NCBI GenBank assembly: GCA_002812745.2
Contig: NCSJ02000599.1
Location: 1-14,585 of the forward strand
From: Scytalidium lignicola
Lineage: Eukaryota > Ascomycota > Leotiomycetes
Reading direction: 5' to 3'
DNA: 14,585 nt
Made by a program: the position numbers and the translations under genes. Below are positions 1-10,637 of the stretch, piece by piece. Each line of letters opens with the position of its first letter. Positions within the stretch are counted from its first letter, which is position 1. The notes under the pieces were generated by a model. The model made no database searches and was not told where the DNA came from. It was given only the letters and a program-made list of their open reading frames with translations.

Positions 1-250
1 TAATATTAAGAGCATTATAATCACTTAGATTCTTATAAACATTATATAAGAGGAAGAACAACACTTATAAAGTGAAAAAGACCTTTAACATACTTCTTAA
101 GACCTTTAAAAAGGACTTATTACTTTTATAATTATTATACTTCTTATAATTACTTATCTTACAAATGTTTAAATCAACTTTAAAGTCCTTAGTTTAATGT
201 ATACAAGTTAAGAATAGACTAGCCAAACAGTTTAGACAAAACTATATAAT

Positions 251-407
251 CTAAACTATACAATTTAAATACTTTACAATTTAGACCGAATTATAAAGTA
301 TCCAAACAAGATTAGACTATAAGATAACCAGATTATAAAACATTAAAACAAGATTAAACTAAACTATAAAGCATTAAATTATAAAGTATTTAAACTGTAT
401 AGTCTAA
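251..407. repeat. Diverged inverted repeat, 33-base arms
   Basis: Bases 251-283, when reverse-complemented, match 375-407 at 29 of 33 positions. All four differences are transitions (A/G or C/T), which is what RIP produces. The arms are separated by 91 bases. A 13-base part of the right arm is also repeated directly at 289-301 and 377-389. It may be the remnant of a small inverted-repeat element or of nested decayed copies. Confidence 0.6.
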
Positions 408-428
408 AATTTAAAGCTTTAATACTTT

Positions 429-446
429 ATAGTCTAGTTAGACTAT
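429..446. repeat. Short perfect palindrome in AT-rich block
   Basis: Arms of 8 bases (ATAGTCTA and TAGACTAT) flank a GT spacer. The same TAGTCTA/TAGACTA word recurs in both orientations across 220-450, so this is probably part of the local repeat family rather than a regulatory site. Confidence 0.45.
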
Positions 447-1028
447 CAGATTATATAAATGTTAGTAGAATAATAATTATATATATATAATATTCACATG
501 CTTTTATAAACTACTCTTGATTAAGTAATAAGAGCAAGTAAAGCTTTTACAGCTTTGTTCTCTTACTTTTAATTGTATAACAATTATAAAATAGTATAAC
601 AAGTATATTATATATAATTGTGTACTGTACTTTGTGTTACAAGTAAACTAACAACTGTAAATACTTTAATTTAGTAAAAACTAAATAAATTTAAAAAGCT
701 ATTAGTTTATACTAGTTCTTTAACAGTATAAAAAGCTTAAACAATTGCTTAAGCTAATACAGTCAAGCAAAATGCAAATAAAGTAGCAAATCCTTTTATA
801 TTTATAAATTCTTTGCTAGTACTATTATAATAACTACTAACATGCTCAGAATGTAAAGTTATAAAACATAAAAGGAATAAGTGCTCTAATTTAGCTAATC
901 AATAAATATATTTGAATAAATGTTGTTTGTGGTTAGATATTTAGTATTAAGTGCTCAAATAGTAGGGAAGTGGCCCGAAAGACAGGGTAGCCTATAAGAC
1001 CGGGAATTACATTACTCTGAATGGCTCC

Positions 1029-4000
1029 TTAGTCATCCAAACCCGCTGCATCCACCAACCTCGACTTCGCGAGCACCTTCGCAGCCAGGACACGCAGGGG
1101 CTCGTTGGCCATGAGCTCCAAGACGGGCACGGCGGCATCTATCTCTCGCGCGATCCAGTTGCGCATCTCGACCGCCACCAAGGAATCCATGCCGTACTCA
1201 GCCAGGGGCTTTTCGGGGCTGATATCCTCGACGGCGATCATGCTGAGCGACGAGATCTTAGCCATCAGGGCGTCGCAGACGATCTTGCTGGCCTCGACAC
1301 GCTTCTTGGCCTCCTTCAACGGCGCTCTCACACGCAGAGCATCGGCACCATTCTGCTCAGCCGATTCTCCTCTCGCGTCTTGCGATGCGAACACCTGGCC
1401 TGCGCGCCGGAAGAGAGAGAAGATGGGCCTGTCGAAGGCTGCCAAGGAGCCATCTTTCCAAGTTCCCATACCTGTGGTCATGTGTCCACGAGCCAGAGCA
1501 TCTCCTGTCTCGTCGCTAGGGCTTGAACTCGGCACAGAACAGACGATGGCCGAGTGTAGTAGTGCTTTGAGCGTCTCCTCATTTGTCCCTTCAAAGCCTT
1601 GACGCTCCAGGGCATAGACAAGCTCTTGGTTCTGGGCGACATAGCCAATACCCTCAATGACACCCAAGTCGAGAGTCGATGCGGCAAGGCCTTGAGCGCG
1701 CCGCCATAGTGCAAACGAGTCTTGGAATGTGGAGGAGGCCGCGTAGGCTGCTTGGCTTGCGTTGCCAATGATACCTGCTGTAGAGGAGAGCATGATGAAG
1801 AAATCTAATTGATTCTTCTCGAACATCTCGTGCAAGTTCCAGGTGCCCTCGACTTTTGGCCGCACAACGGCTTCGTACTCTGAGATTTGCATCTTGGACA
1901 GAAAAGAGTCCTGATACGAGATTAGCTCATGTTATATTTGGAAGCAAACCATTTGGAAATCATACCTGGAGAACCATAGCACCTTGGATGACACCCTTCA
2001 CCGGGGGAAGTCCAGAGATCCTCCTCTTGAGATCCTCGAGATCGGCCTTCCTGCTCACATCACACTTGCAAACAACAACACGGGCTCTGGATGCTTCGAG
2101 AGTCGCTTTAAGGTCCTGTGCCTCTGGACGATCTAAGCCACTTCGAGAGGCGAAGATGAAGTTTCTTGCTCCCTTTGCCAACATCCAGAGGGCTGTTGCC
2201 CGTCCGAGGCCTCCCATACCACCTACTAATAGATAGGCGTTATCAGACTTGAATAGTGTCTTCGAGGTGGAGAGCTGGGTCGACGCATTGACAAGATCTC
2301 CCTTGTTGTTTACAAGGACCAACTTGCCTAGATGCTTGCCACTCTGTATCAATCTTAGGGCCGGTTCCAGCTCAGAGATGCTGTATGTTTTCAAGGGCGT
2401 TGGACCCCTCAACTTCTTTTCTCGGAATAGTTCCACCACGTCCGCCCAAACTTTTGCTGCTAGGTGGGGCCTTTCCCGAATGAGGTGGACCAGATTGACC
2501 GAGGCAAACGTGACGTTACGAGCAAATTTGGACATCTCCAGACGCGAGTTAATGGTATAGTCTCTGGCGCCGAGCTCGATAAAGGTACCGAAAGGAGCAA
2601 TACAGTCCCAGGTGATGCGCAGCATGTCTCCTGCAAGCGAGTTCATAATCACATCGACACCCCGACCATTTGTCTTTCTCATGATAGCCGGTGCAAAGCT
2701 CGCGTCGCGACTGGTGAAGATATGATCCTCAAAAATGCCATAATCGTCCATCAAAAGCTTCTTCTTTTCGAGAGTACCAACAGTACAGAAGATCTCGGCT
2801 CCGGAGATTTGACATAGCTCAATAAGAGCCTGTCCTAGGCCTCCAGAGGCGGCGTGAATCAAGACAGACTGTCCATTCTGTATTCTAGCCACATGGAAGA
2901 CGGAGTAGTGAGCAGTGCAGAAGTTGACGGGGAGCGCAGCGGCAAGCTCGAAGGACATGTCGTCTGGGATTTTCTGGACAGCGAAAGCGTCTTGCCGAAC
3001 CACATTAGCAAAGGTGCCGAAACCATAGCAGGACACTCGGTCCCCGACACGAAAATTTTGCACCGCGGCTCCAATCTTGCGAACCACGCCGCTGCATTCT
3101 CCACCGGGAGTTTCGTATGCAATTTGACCCATGGACATCATGACATCCTTAAATATGACACCGGCTGCCTTGATGCTTATCTCGACGGCATCTACAGGTA
3201 GCCTGGACTCGATCCGTGTGTCGTCGACGAAGCGGATGGTATCCAGAAGACCAGGAGTTCCAACCTCGACGACCAGCTGGCGGGTAGGATGCTCGAAAGG
3301 GACCATCTCAAAAGCTGAAGGATTCAGGAGAGAATTCATCGAATGCTGCAAGGATTCATCTCTCACGAATCTAGGAATGAGCAGCTTCCCTCCACGTTCC
3401 ACATATTCGCTTTCGGATGATGCAGACGACTCTTTCGTGAGAAGATGCCGCGACACCAAGGCTTCGATTGCTCTGACCGAGTGTTCAGCCTCCACAGCGA
3501 TTGTCACACTCGGATCCAGGTCCAGAATTGCAACCGTGCTATCACCATATTCGGACTTGACCGTCCTCGCAAATCCCGTCACCATGTTCGCTGCCGGGTC
3601 CGTAGGGCGAATTAAGGCACCCTTGACGACCCAGAGAACGGCCGAGCCTTTCGTAAAGATGTTCTTTATCTTTTGAAATTGTGTTTCCGTCGGATGGCGG
3701 AAGGTTGAGCCTGAGAGCTCGCTGAGGACAATGCATGCTTTTCCATCAGGTTCGCAAGAGTTCAAGCTTGCCTTTGATACAGTAGCCCCTTTTGACTGGA
3801 GCCATCGGGATAGACCATCGACTTGAATAAACCCGGGTGTCTCCTCCTCGTGAATAATCAAGAAATCCTTTGATACCCTGGAATCCTCTAATGTCACTTT
3901 CTCACGTGCCGTGGCAACCATCATCGAGCCTTGGTGATGTGCTTCGAATCTGGTGTCCGGAACGGCTGCGTCAAGGCCGTTGAATCCAGTGTCTTGCAGA

Positions 4001-7000
4001 AGGGTCTGCCATGTTTCTTCGGTCAGCGTAGGTCCACGAACGCGATCCACTTCTTCGCCTGCGAACCAGCCGGAAAGTGTTCCGAAAATGGTCGATGTAG
4101 TAAACCTTTCGCGAGTGAGTTCCACGAGGACAAGTTTTCCACCGGGCTTCAGAAGCTTGCGGACATTGGCCATAGTGTTTTTCATGGACCTAGTGGCGTG
4201 TAAGACATTGGCGGCTAGGATCACATCGTACGCGCCAGCTTCAAATCCTTGCTCAGTTGGATCAAGCTCAATGTCTAGTTTTGCATAGCTGATTAGGTCG
4301 GACCAATGGGCGAGCTTCTGTTTAGCAGCCTCGAAGAATCCAGTACTGATATCCGTGAAGGCCAGGCTGCCGAAACGGGGGAGGCCTGTATCCTTATCCG
4401 TCAGGGCTTGCAGAGTAGGTAGAGTAAAGCCACCAGTACCCGATCCGATTTCAAGAATGCTCATGTTGGGATTCTTGTGCCCTAGAAGATCCAAGTATCG
4501 CACGGCTTGTTTGTAGTTGCGATCGAAGCGAGAATTATCTCGATAATAAGCATCGAGGCGGCCCTTCTCCAACATGAGATCTAGAGCACCTCGCTTTTTC
4601 TGGATGATGGGTACAAGATGTCTGCCAATGTGGACCAGGAGATCGCCTTCGGCTCCGCTACTGCTAACCCTCTCGAAAAGTCGATCGACGGCAGCATCGT
4701 CAGCGGGATACTGGTCGCCGTGCTCGGAAATTCTCGCTTTCATACAATTGTAGAGGCGCTTATGATGCGGGAAAGCATTTTCTACTTCCGACTCGCTGAT
4801 TTGATGGAAAGCTTGCTTCATTAAGAAGTATCCGGCTTCTTCAAAGGATTCTATCAGCTTCTCCTCCTGCGAATCCGAGACGAGATGTTGACAGAGGTCA
4901 GCAAAATCTGGTGGAGACATCTCATCCACATCAGCGAACCAGCATGTCTGGTATCCGTACGTCGTCTTGGCTGACTGGGTCTCTGTGTCGTGTTCTCTGG
5001 CAATCTTCATACAAGTCAAGCCGTCAATATGCAGGACTGGATGTTCGGAAACTGCTTTGTCAAACACCACTGTCGAGGCAAGTACCTGGCGATCGTCTAT
5101 AGCCTCGGCTTTGGTCCAAGAATCCAGCTGCACTCCTGGCTCTGTTCTCATCTTGGCACTCAGAACGAGCTTGTTGACCAGGACTGGCACAAATGGATCT
5201 TGCAGCCTCGCAGATCCCACTCCAAGAGCAGCAAAAAGTGGATGGAATAGACAGTCGAGCGTGCTTGGATGAAGTATGAATGGATACTCGAATGTGTGCG
5301 ACGCGACCGAGGCTGTGTCCGCAATATTCATGGATGAGACTGCGGTGTTATGCCCAGATCGAACCGACTTAAGGTTGGCAAACATGGGACCGTAGTCCAG
5401 GCCTAGTTGGGTTAGTTGACCATAAAATTGTTCTGATGAAATGGAGTCGCTGGACTTTTTGTTGATAGTCGTGACAAAGTCAGCTATGCTGGAATTTTCG
5501 GCGTCGAGTTGGGAGGGTGTCGATACGTCGTTGGCCTTGACCGCTGTGTTGACCCTGACCAGGCCACGACTATGCTCCGTCCATCGATTGTCGGGGGAAA
5601 CGGAAGAGACAGAGAACTCATTCCACTGATCCGACGGAGCCCGCACACTAACGCTAAAAGGTCGCAATGACAATATGACCTCAACTTCGCCAGTGTCGTC
5701 TGGAACTACAAGAGCCTGCCCAATGCTCACTTCTCGAAGCTCAAACGACACGACATTGACAGACCGCTGCCGAGCGCTTTGCGCCATAGCTTCCAAAGCC
5801 ATGGCCATAAAGCCTGCCGCGGGGTAGACCACACTTCCCTGGACCCTGTGGTCTTTGACCCATGGCATCTCTCCTGTCTTGATGATGTTACGCCACCGTG
5901 GCTCGGATGAATTAAAGTGGTTCATTGGCACGCCGAGTATATCGTTTCGTGAGTAGGGCCGCAGCCGGTATTCCTTGCTAACCCTCGATTCGGCCCAGTA
6001 AGATGCATCGTGGCTCCATTGATAAGGAGGCAGGTCATGTAGTACGTTAGCTTTTCGGCATGAGGAGGACGTATTGAAGGCTGAGATATTCAGGGGAAAC
6101 CCCATCTCGCTTAACCTGCACGCAGCGGCTGCAGCAGTATGCTCGGCATCTTGATTGCGCACCAGACACGACAGTAAGGGGATGCTTTTATTCCGGAGCA
6201 CTTGATCACTAGCCAATACCTGTCGTGCCGGACCTGCCAGGGCAGAGTGAGGACCGACTTCGCACAAGGCTGTGATGGTCGTCACACCACTTCTCCTCTT
6301 CGTTGCCTTCTTACTTTGAATTGGTGCTTGACACATTCCTCGCAATGCTGCCTCAAAGTTGACCTGTCCGAGCATATTATCGACCCAATATTGGGGTCCG
6401 AGACTGCTGATCGAAGCCTCTCGCCCCGTGACAGCAGAGAAGTATGCGCAGCTGTTAGTAGACGGGGCCTCGGTGGGCTTAATGTGAGATATGGCAGCCA
6501 GATAGTCTTCGGCTACCCATGACATGTGGTGAGAATGATACGCCACCTCGACAGCGAGCTTGCGGGCAAATATCTTTTGTGAGTCTAGGATACTCTTGAG
6601 CTCGTCCACAGCAGTAGCGTCACCCGAGACAGTCAGCGATGTGCTTGAATTGATGCAAGCGATGCCAGCTTTGCCGTTTTTCAAGTTGGCGAGAAGGGGG
6701 GCTGCTTCGGCCATGGACATGCCAATAGCCATCATGGCACCAGGGACAGGACATTTGTGCTTGACGAGTTCTGACATGACACCGCGGTGATAAGCTGCGG
6801 CGATCGCGTCGTGTGAAGTCAAAGCTTTGGCACAGTATGCAGCGGCGATCTCGCCCGAAGAATGACCAGTGACAGCCGCTGGCCTGATGCCCCAGGAGTC
6901 TAACAGATCTACGAGAGCGACCTGCAGTGCCGTGCATACTGGCTGGCTGATTCTGGCTTCGTTCACTCTGGACTTGTTTTCACACTTGAACATTTCGTCT

Positions 7001-9569
7001 GCACGAGTAAAGAAGATGTTAGTCTAGCCGCGACATCCAATCTCCCCATATGAATGGATAACGCACCTATTAAGTCCCAGTCAGCGCCCAGAGAACGCAG
7101 GTGCGCTCCAGTTGCTGCAATACTCCGCGTGAATACCGGAAACCTCGCGAAAAGTGCCCTGCCCATTCCCCACCACTGAGCTCCTTGGCCAGTAAAAATG
7201 AATCCAAGGGCAGCATTTTTCGTGGGCCGAACCGCACGAATAGTACCACTCAGGAGGGTGGTAACCAGCTCTTGTGTTGTTGAGGCTCGAACTGCAGCTG
7301 TGTATTGGAACCGTGTCCTTCGATCAGAAAGAGTGTAGGCAAGATCTTGAAGATAGGATGACTCGTCTGAATTGTGCTGCTTTTGTAAAAATCGCCCGAG
7401 TGACTCTGCCTGATGCCTCACTGTCTTCTCTTCGAACGCAGAGACGAGGAATATTCTCGACGGAGAGTGAGCATCATCCGATGATGCGGTTCCGTTTATC
7501 CCGTTGGCGGTGCCATTTAAATTGCCATTGGTATGGCTAAGAGAATAAGAATATCCATTGGTATGAGTATGAGCATGGGTCTTGGAGTCTCCATTAGTAT
7601 AACCCGTTACATGACTATTAGAATGGCCATTTGCAACACCATTAGCGAGACTGTCGCCGCTCTGTTGTATCTCTTTAGCGTCATGCCTTGATGAGATAGT
7701 TGAGTCCAAGAAACTGGCTGTATCTTGTATGATTGCGTGTGCGTTTGCGCCTCCGTAACCGAAGCTGTTGACTGATATGATACGGGGCCCAGAATCTTCA
7801 AATTCCTCGATCTCCGTTGGAACCTAGCAGTGCGACGAGTGAGCACCGTGCTTCCAGTCTATACCCCAGAGCTCAGGAACGTACCTTCAGCTTCCACTGT
7901 GCGAAAGGAATCCGCTTGCTAGGCGTCTCGAAATTTCTGTTCGGCAGCACCTTACCTCTCTCAAGCATAAGCACACTCTTAATCAGGCCCGCAATGCCAC
8001 TCGCGCCCTCCAAATGACCAATCTGCATTCATCATTGTCAGCACGAACGAGGGCGTCTTTCTCATCCCGCAGCCGCTTCCGACTTACGTTGGTCTTGATC
8101 GAGCCGATCCGCAGCGTCTTGTCAGGCGGTCTTATGCTCGTAAATACATTGGCAAGCGCAGCGGTCTCCAACGGGTCGCCCGCTACTGTGCCCGTGCCAT
8201 GACATTCCACAAATGCCGTTATAGCAGGATCGATGTTGGCTTTCGCATACACCGACCGAATCAGCTCTTCTTGAGCTTTTCCGCTTGGCAGTGTGATACC
8301 GGGAGTCCTGCCGTCTTGATTCGATCCTGTGTTGCGAATCACAGCCCGGATAGGATCGCCAGCACGGATGGCATCCGCCATCGGCTTGAGGAACACACAG
8401 CCAACACCTTCACCACGGGAATATCCATTTGCCCGCTCGTCAAATGAATAGCAACGGCCATCGGGGGATAGAAACTGCATCATAGACATACTTATGGTCA
8501 TTCTATCACAATCCAGAGTTAGTAGCTACTCCCTCAGCGAGTACTCGAAGGTGTTGAGACCCGTTTCAACCACATCTGCTCCCGTCTAGGGAATATTTGC
8601 TCTTAAAATAGGCTATAAAGGGTGATCAACAACGCGATACAGTGCTTACTCATGACTCAGTATGACATTAGCGCCCGCTACAAGAGCTTGCTTCGTCTCT
8701 CCCGCTCGTAAGCTTTGGCAAGCTAAGTGAAGTGCTACCAAACTCGCAGAACATGCTGTATCAATGGTGGCGCTAGGGCCTCGGAGGTCAAAGAAATACG
8801 ATAGGCGATTGGCAATGATGGCTCTCGAATGACCACTGCTAGTGGCTTGGTAGAAGGGGATTGAGTCAGGATCTCTGGAAAGCATATCTGTATAATCTCC
8901 GCAAAATGATCCGACGAAACAGCAGGTCTCGCTGCCCGCGACCTTATCGAGTGGAATGCCGCCTCTCATAGAGTTAGGATCGAACACTAGGAGCAGTATT
9001 GACGGTAACAGGAGGGGAGACCTCCATCCGGAAAGAAAGAAAAAAGTCGATTACATACCATTTTCCAGGGCTTCGTATGCACATTCGAGCAATAGTCTTT
9101 GCTGAGGATCTAGAGCCTATATGAGGCCTAATTAGTTCCTGGTCCTCACTCATAAACTAAGCTCAGGGTCGACGTGGCTCATGTTCCGCACCTCAGCCTC
9201 TGCTCTAGTCATGGAAAAGAACGGCGCATCAAATTTGGACAGGTCCTGCTGCATAAAATGGCCACCTTTGACGTTTGTCTACAGGCGTCAGTCTTTGTCG
9301 TAACCATCTCAGTTGACATCATGTTGGCTCACCGTGCCACTCCTGCTCGAGTCAGGATGGTAAAAGGCTTCGTGATTCCATCTATCCTTTGGAACTGTAC
9401 TGAAGGCCTCACGCTTCTCCTCAATCATCTTCCATAAACCTTCCAAGTCGACTGCGTCTCCCGGTCCTCGGAAGCCCATGCCAACGACGGCGATTGGCAT
9501 GACCCCTTCCGAAGCATGAGACTCCGTTGAGGGCCATTTCTCCGTAGAGAGATCCAGGAAGGGGCTCAT
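1029..9569 (-). CDS. Highly reducing type I iterative polyketide synthase (KS-AT-DH-CMeT-ER-KR-ACP)
   Basis: Cytosolic megasynthase building a reduced chain from malonyl-CoA, with SAM-dependent C-methylation. Exons on the minus strand, 5' to 3': 9569-9333, 9278-9192, 9116-9059, 8962-8650, 8502-8088, 8022-7885, 7823-7067, 6998-1966, 1910-1029. All junctions are GT-AG and keep frame, giving 2639 residues. The start is the first in-frame ATG before the KS, with A at -3. Visible motifs: KS Cys198 (DTACSAS), His333 (ECHGTGT), His373 (GHLEG); [12 protein letters not shown] at 628 and Ser715 (GHSSG); DH His1052 ([10 protein letters not shown]) and Asp1250; methyltransferase SAM site [10 protein letters not shown] at 1516; ER nucleotide motif [10 protein letters not shown] at 2050; [11 protein letters not shown] at 2261 and Tyr2402; ACP Ser2589 (GMDSL). 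All domains look intact. There is no thioesterase, reductase or carnitine-acyltransferase domain after the ACP, so release needs a partner. The KR has Ser where the tetrad Asn is usual. Exon boundaries are inferred by matching conserved KS, AT and KR sequence and could be off by a few bases only where alternative AGs exist. Confidence 0.96.
7482..7652 (-). repeat. Low-complexity Asn/Gly/His/Thr linker in the PKS between KS and AT
   Basis: Residues about 474-530 of the PKS are rich in Asn-Gly, His-Thr and Ser, with recurring TNG and ANG triplets. At DNA level the 11-base word at 7525-7535 recurs at 7555-7565, a 30-base (10-codon) period consistent with in-frame tandem expansion. The segment has no catalytic motif and lies between the end of the KS and the KS-AT linker fold. 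It is probably a flexible, fast-evolving spacer. Confidence 0.7.
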
Positions 9570-9706
9570 GATGTCAAAGGATATGTCAAGTTGAGTTGAT
9601 ACAAGATGCAAATGGGTGGTTAGGTTACTAACGAGACCATGAGGCGGGTTACTACTTGAGAGCAAGCCCTACCTTAATTGACTGACTTCACCCACCGTGA
9701 CAATGC

Positions 9707-9716
9707 CCAATATAGG
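9707..9716. promoter_or_regulatory. CCAAT / CArG-box motif upstream of the PKS
   Basis: CCAATATAGG fits CC(A/T)6GG, the MADS-box factor consensus, and its first five bases are a CCAAT box (HAP complex target). It lies about 140 bases before the PKS start codon. It is seen by pattern only; short motifs like this occur by chance. Confidence 0.3.
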
Positions 9717-9782
9717 ACTATCATATTCCATATGGCACAAGCGGTTAGTCAATCTTAAGCCTAGACAAATCATGACAGTGGC

Positions 9783-9793
9783 CGGTTGATCCG
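9783..9793. promoter_or_regulatory. CGG-N5-CCG inverted site, candidate Zn2Cys6 factor operator
   Basis: Inverted CGG triplets separated by five bases lie about 215 bases upstream of the PKS start. Fungal Zn2Cys6 factors, which often control biosynthetic clusters, bind paired CGG triplets with a fixed spacing. I did not see the same spacing in the 12329-12942 promoter, which weakens a cluster-wide role. No regulator gene is in the window. Confidence 0.35.
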
Positions 9794-10058
9794 AGGTAAG
9801 AACCTCCTCAATAAGGGAACAGACGTTGGAAGTCTTGATGCTGCTCACGCGTGATCGTACCGAAGCATATTTACGTACGTTGAAATGCTCTTACCTTAAA
9901 ACGTGTCTTTCCATGTCGTGACAGAATTCGCCGAATATAAACCACTGCACAGGACCCGTAATGCTGACGCAAAGATGACGGGCTACTTGTATTACCTCAG
10001 GCACTCAGGCCATGTTTTTCGAGGACTATTCCTAATATGGAGGCCTAAGCGAATCACA

Positions 10059-10098
10059 TGACGTCCTCGAGCGTATATAAGAGAAGGCAGTCACGTGC
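10059..10098 (+). promoter_or_regulatory. Plus-strand core-promoter-like cluster with no downstream gene
   Basis: TGACGTC (10059-10065), TATATAAG (10074-10081) and CACGTGC (10092-10098) are packed within 40 bases and followed by a pyrimidine-rich stretch that looks like a fungal leader. The first ATG after it (10158) meets a stop after six codons. It could be a decayed gene start, a noncoding transcript start or chance. Confidence 0.3.
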
Positions 10099-10637
10099 TG
10101 TAGATAAACCCTACCAAACATTCTGCCTGTCAATCACCTCAACCCTGAATCCACAATATGATTTATGCGCACGATTAAACTGGACTCCTATTGATTAATA
10201 ATCGTGTATCAGCTGGGTTCTGTTGTATTGGGCAAGTTGCTAGGTCTGAGAAAGAGGAGCACGCGTTTCCTCAGAGAGCTTCTATGGGTCTTGTCTAAGG
10301 TTGACGTCTCAATGGCACGACGTTAGAAGACACAAGCGAAGTTGGACGTGTAATTGCTATGCAAAAGCATGGATGAAGAATTTTGCAATTTAAGACTTGT
10401 ACTCTATCGTGGTCAGACCATGTATTATAGTTTAGAAACCCTTCCAACCTGCAAATGGTACTGATGGCCGCAATGCACCAGTAAACTTTCGTCACATCTC
10501 AACTGAACAACCAGCAAAAAAAAAAATTTTGGTACACTTATCACCCAGGCAGGCAACGTAACATTCAGTTTCTTTACTCTGTCTTTGGTACTTCTAATGT
10601 GTGTCAGCTTGATTATGCAAGATATCCAGTTCGCGGC

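Larger units (their letters stand above)
1..960. other. AT-rich, CpG-depleted gene-free block (RIP-like isochore)
   Basis: This stretch is overwhelmingly A and T. I find a single CpG dinucleotide, at 287-288, in the first 960 bases, while TpA is very frequent. I see no credible coding sequence in any frame. It contains short degenerate direct repeats, for example an 11-base unit at 78-88 and 99-109, and inverted repeats at 251-283/375-407, 429-446 and 734-755. Composition changes sharply between about 960 and 1030, where the PKS 3' end begins. In ascomycetes this pattern is typical of transposon remnants mutated by RIP (C-to-T on either strand). The RIP origin is an inference from composition; the original element is not recognisable. 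Confidence 0.75.
9570..10637. promoter_or_regulatory. Intergenic region: PKS promoter and citrate synthase 3' flank
   Basis: This is 1068 bases without a credible protein gene. The part next to 9570 should hold the PKS promoter and 5' untranslated region (minus strand). The part next to 10637 follows the citrate synthase stop codon. Visible elements are a CCAAT/CArG motif (9707-9716), a CGG-N5-CCG site (9783-9793) and a plus-strand TATA cluster (10059-10098). A run of eleven A at 10516-10526 lies about 110 bases downstream of the citrate synthase stop. I found no clear TATA box for the PKS on the minus strand. Confidence 0.6.

Noticed and set aside
1..960. Possible tRNA, CRISPR or transposase gene in the AT-rich block
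   Set aside because: I saw no cloverleaf, no regular repeat-spacer pattern and no transposase frame; the repeats are irregular and degenerate.
1105..1602. 165-codon plus-strand frame under the PKS C-terminus, and many similar frames across 1100-8500
   Set aside because: They are antisense shadows of PKS exons, where the minus strand carries readable catalytic motifs.
9570..9665. Extension of the PKS N-terminus up to 9665
   Set aside because: The extension would begin at TTG. The first in-frame ATG is at 9569 and has A at -3.
10295..10495. 66-codon minus-strand frame in the intergenic region
   Set aside because: It opens with GTG rather than ATG, has no known motif and lies downstream of the citrate synthase stop.
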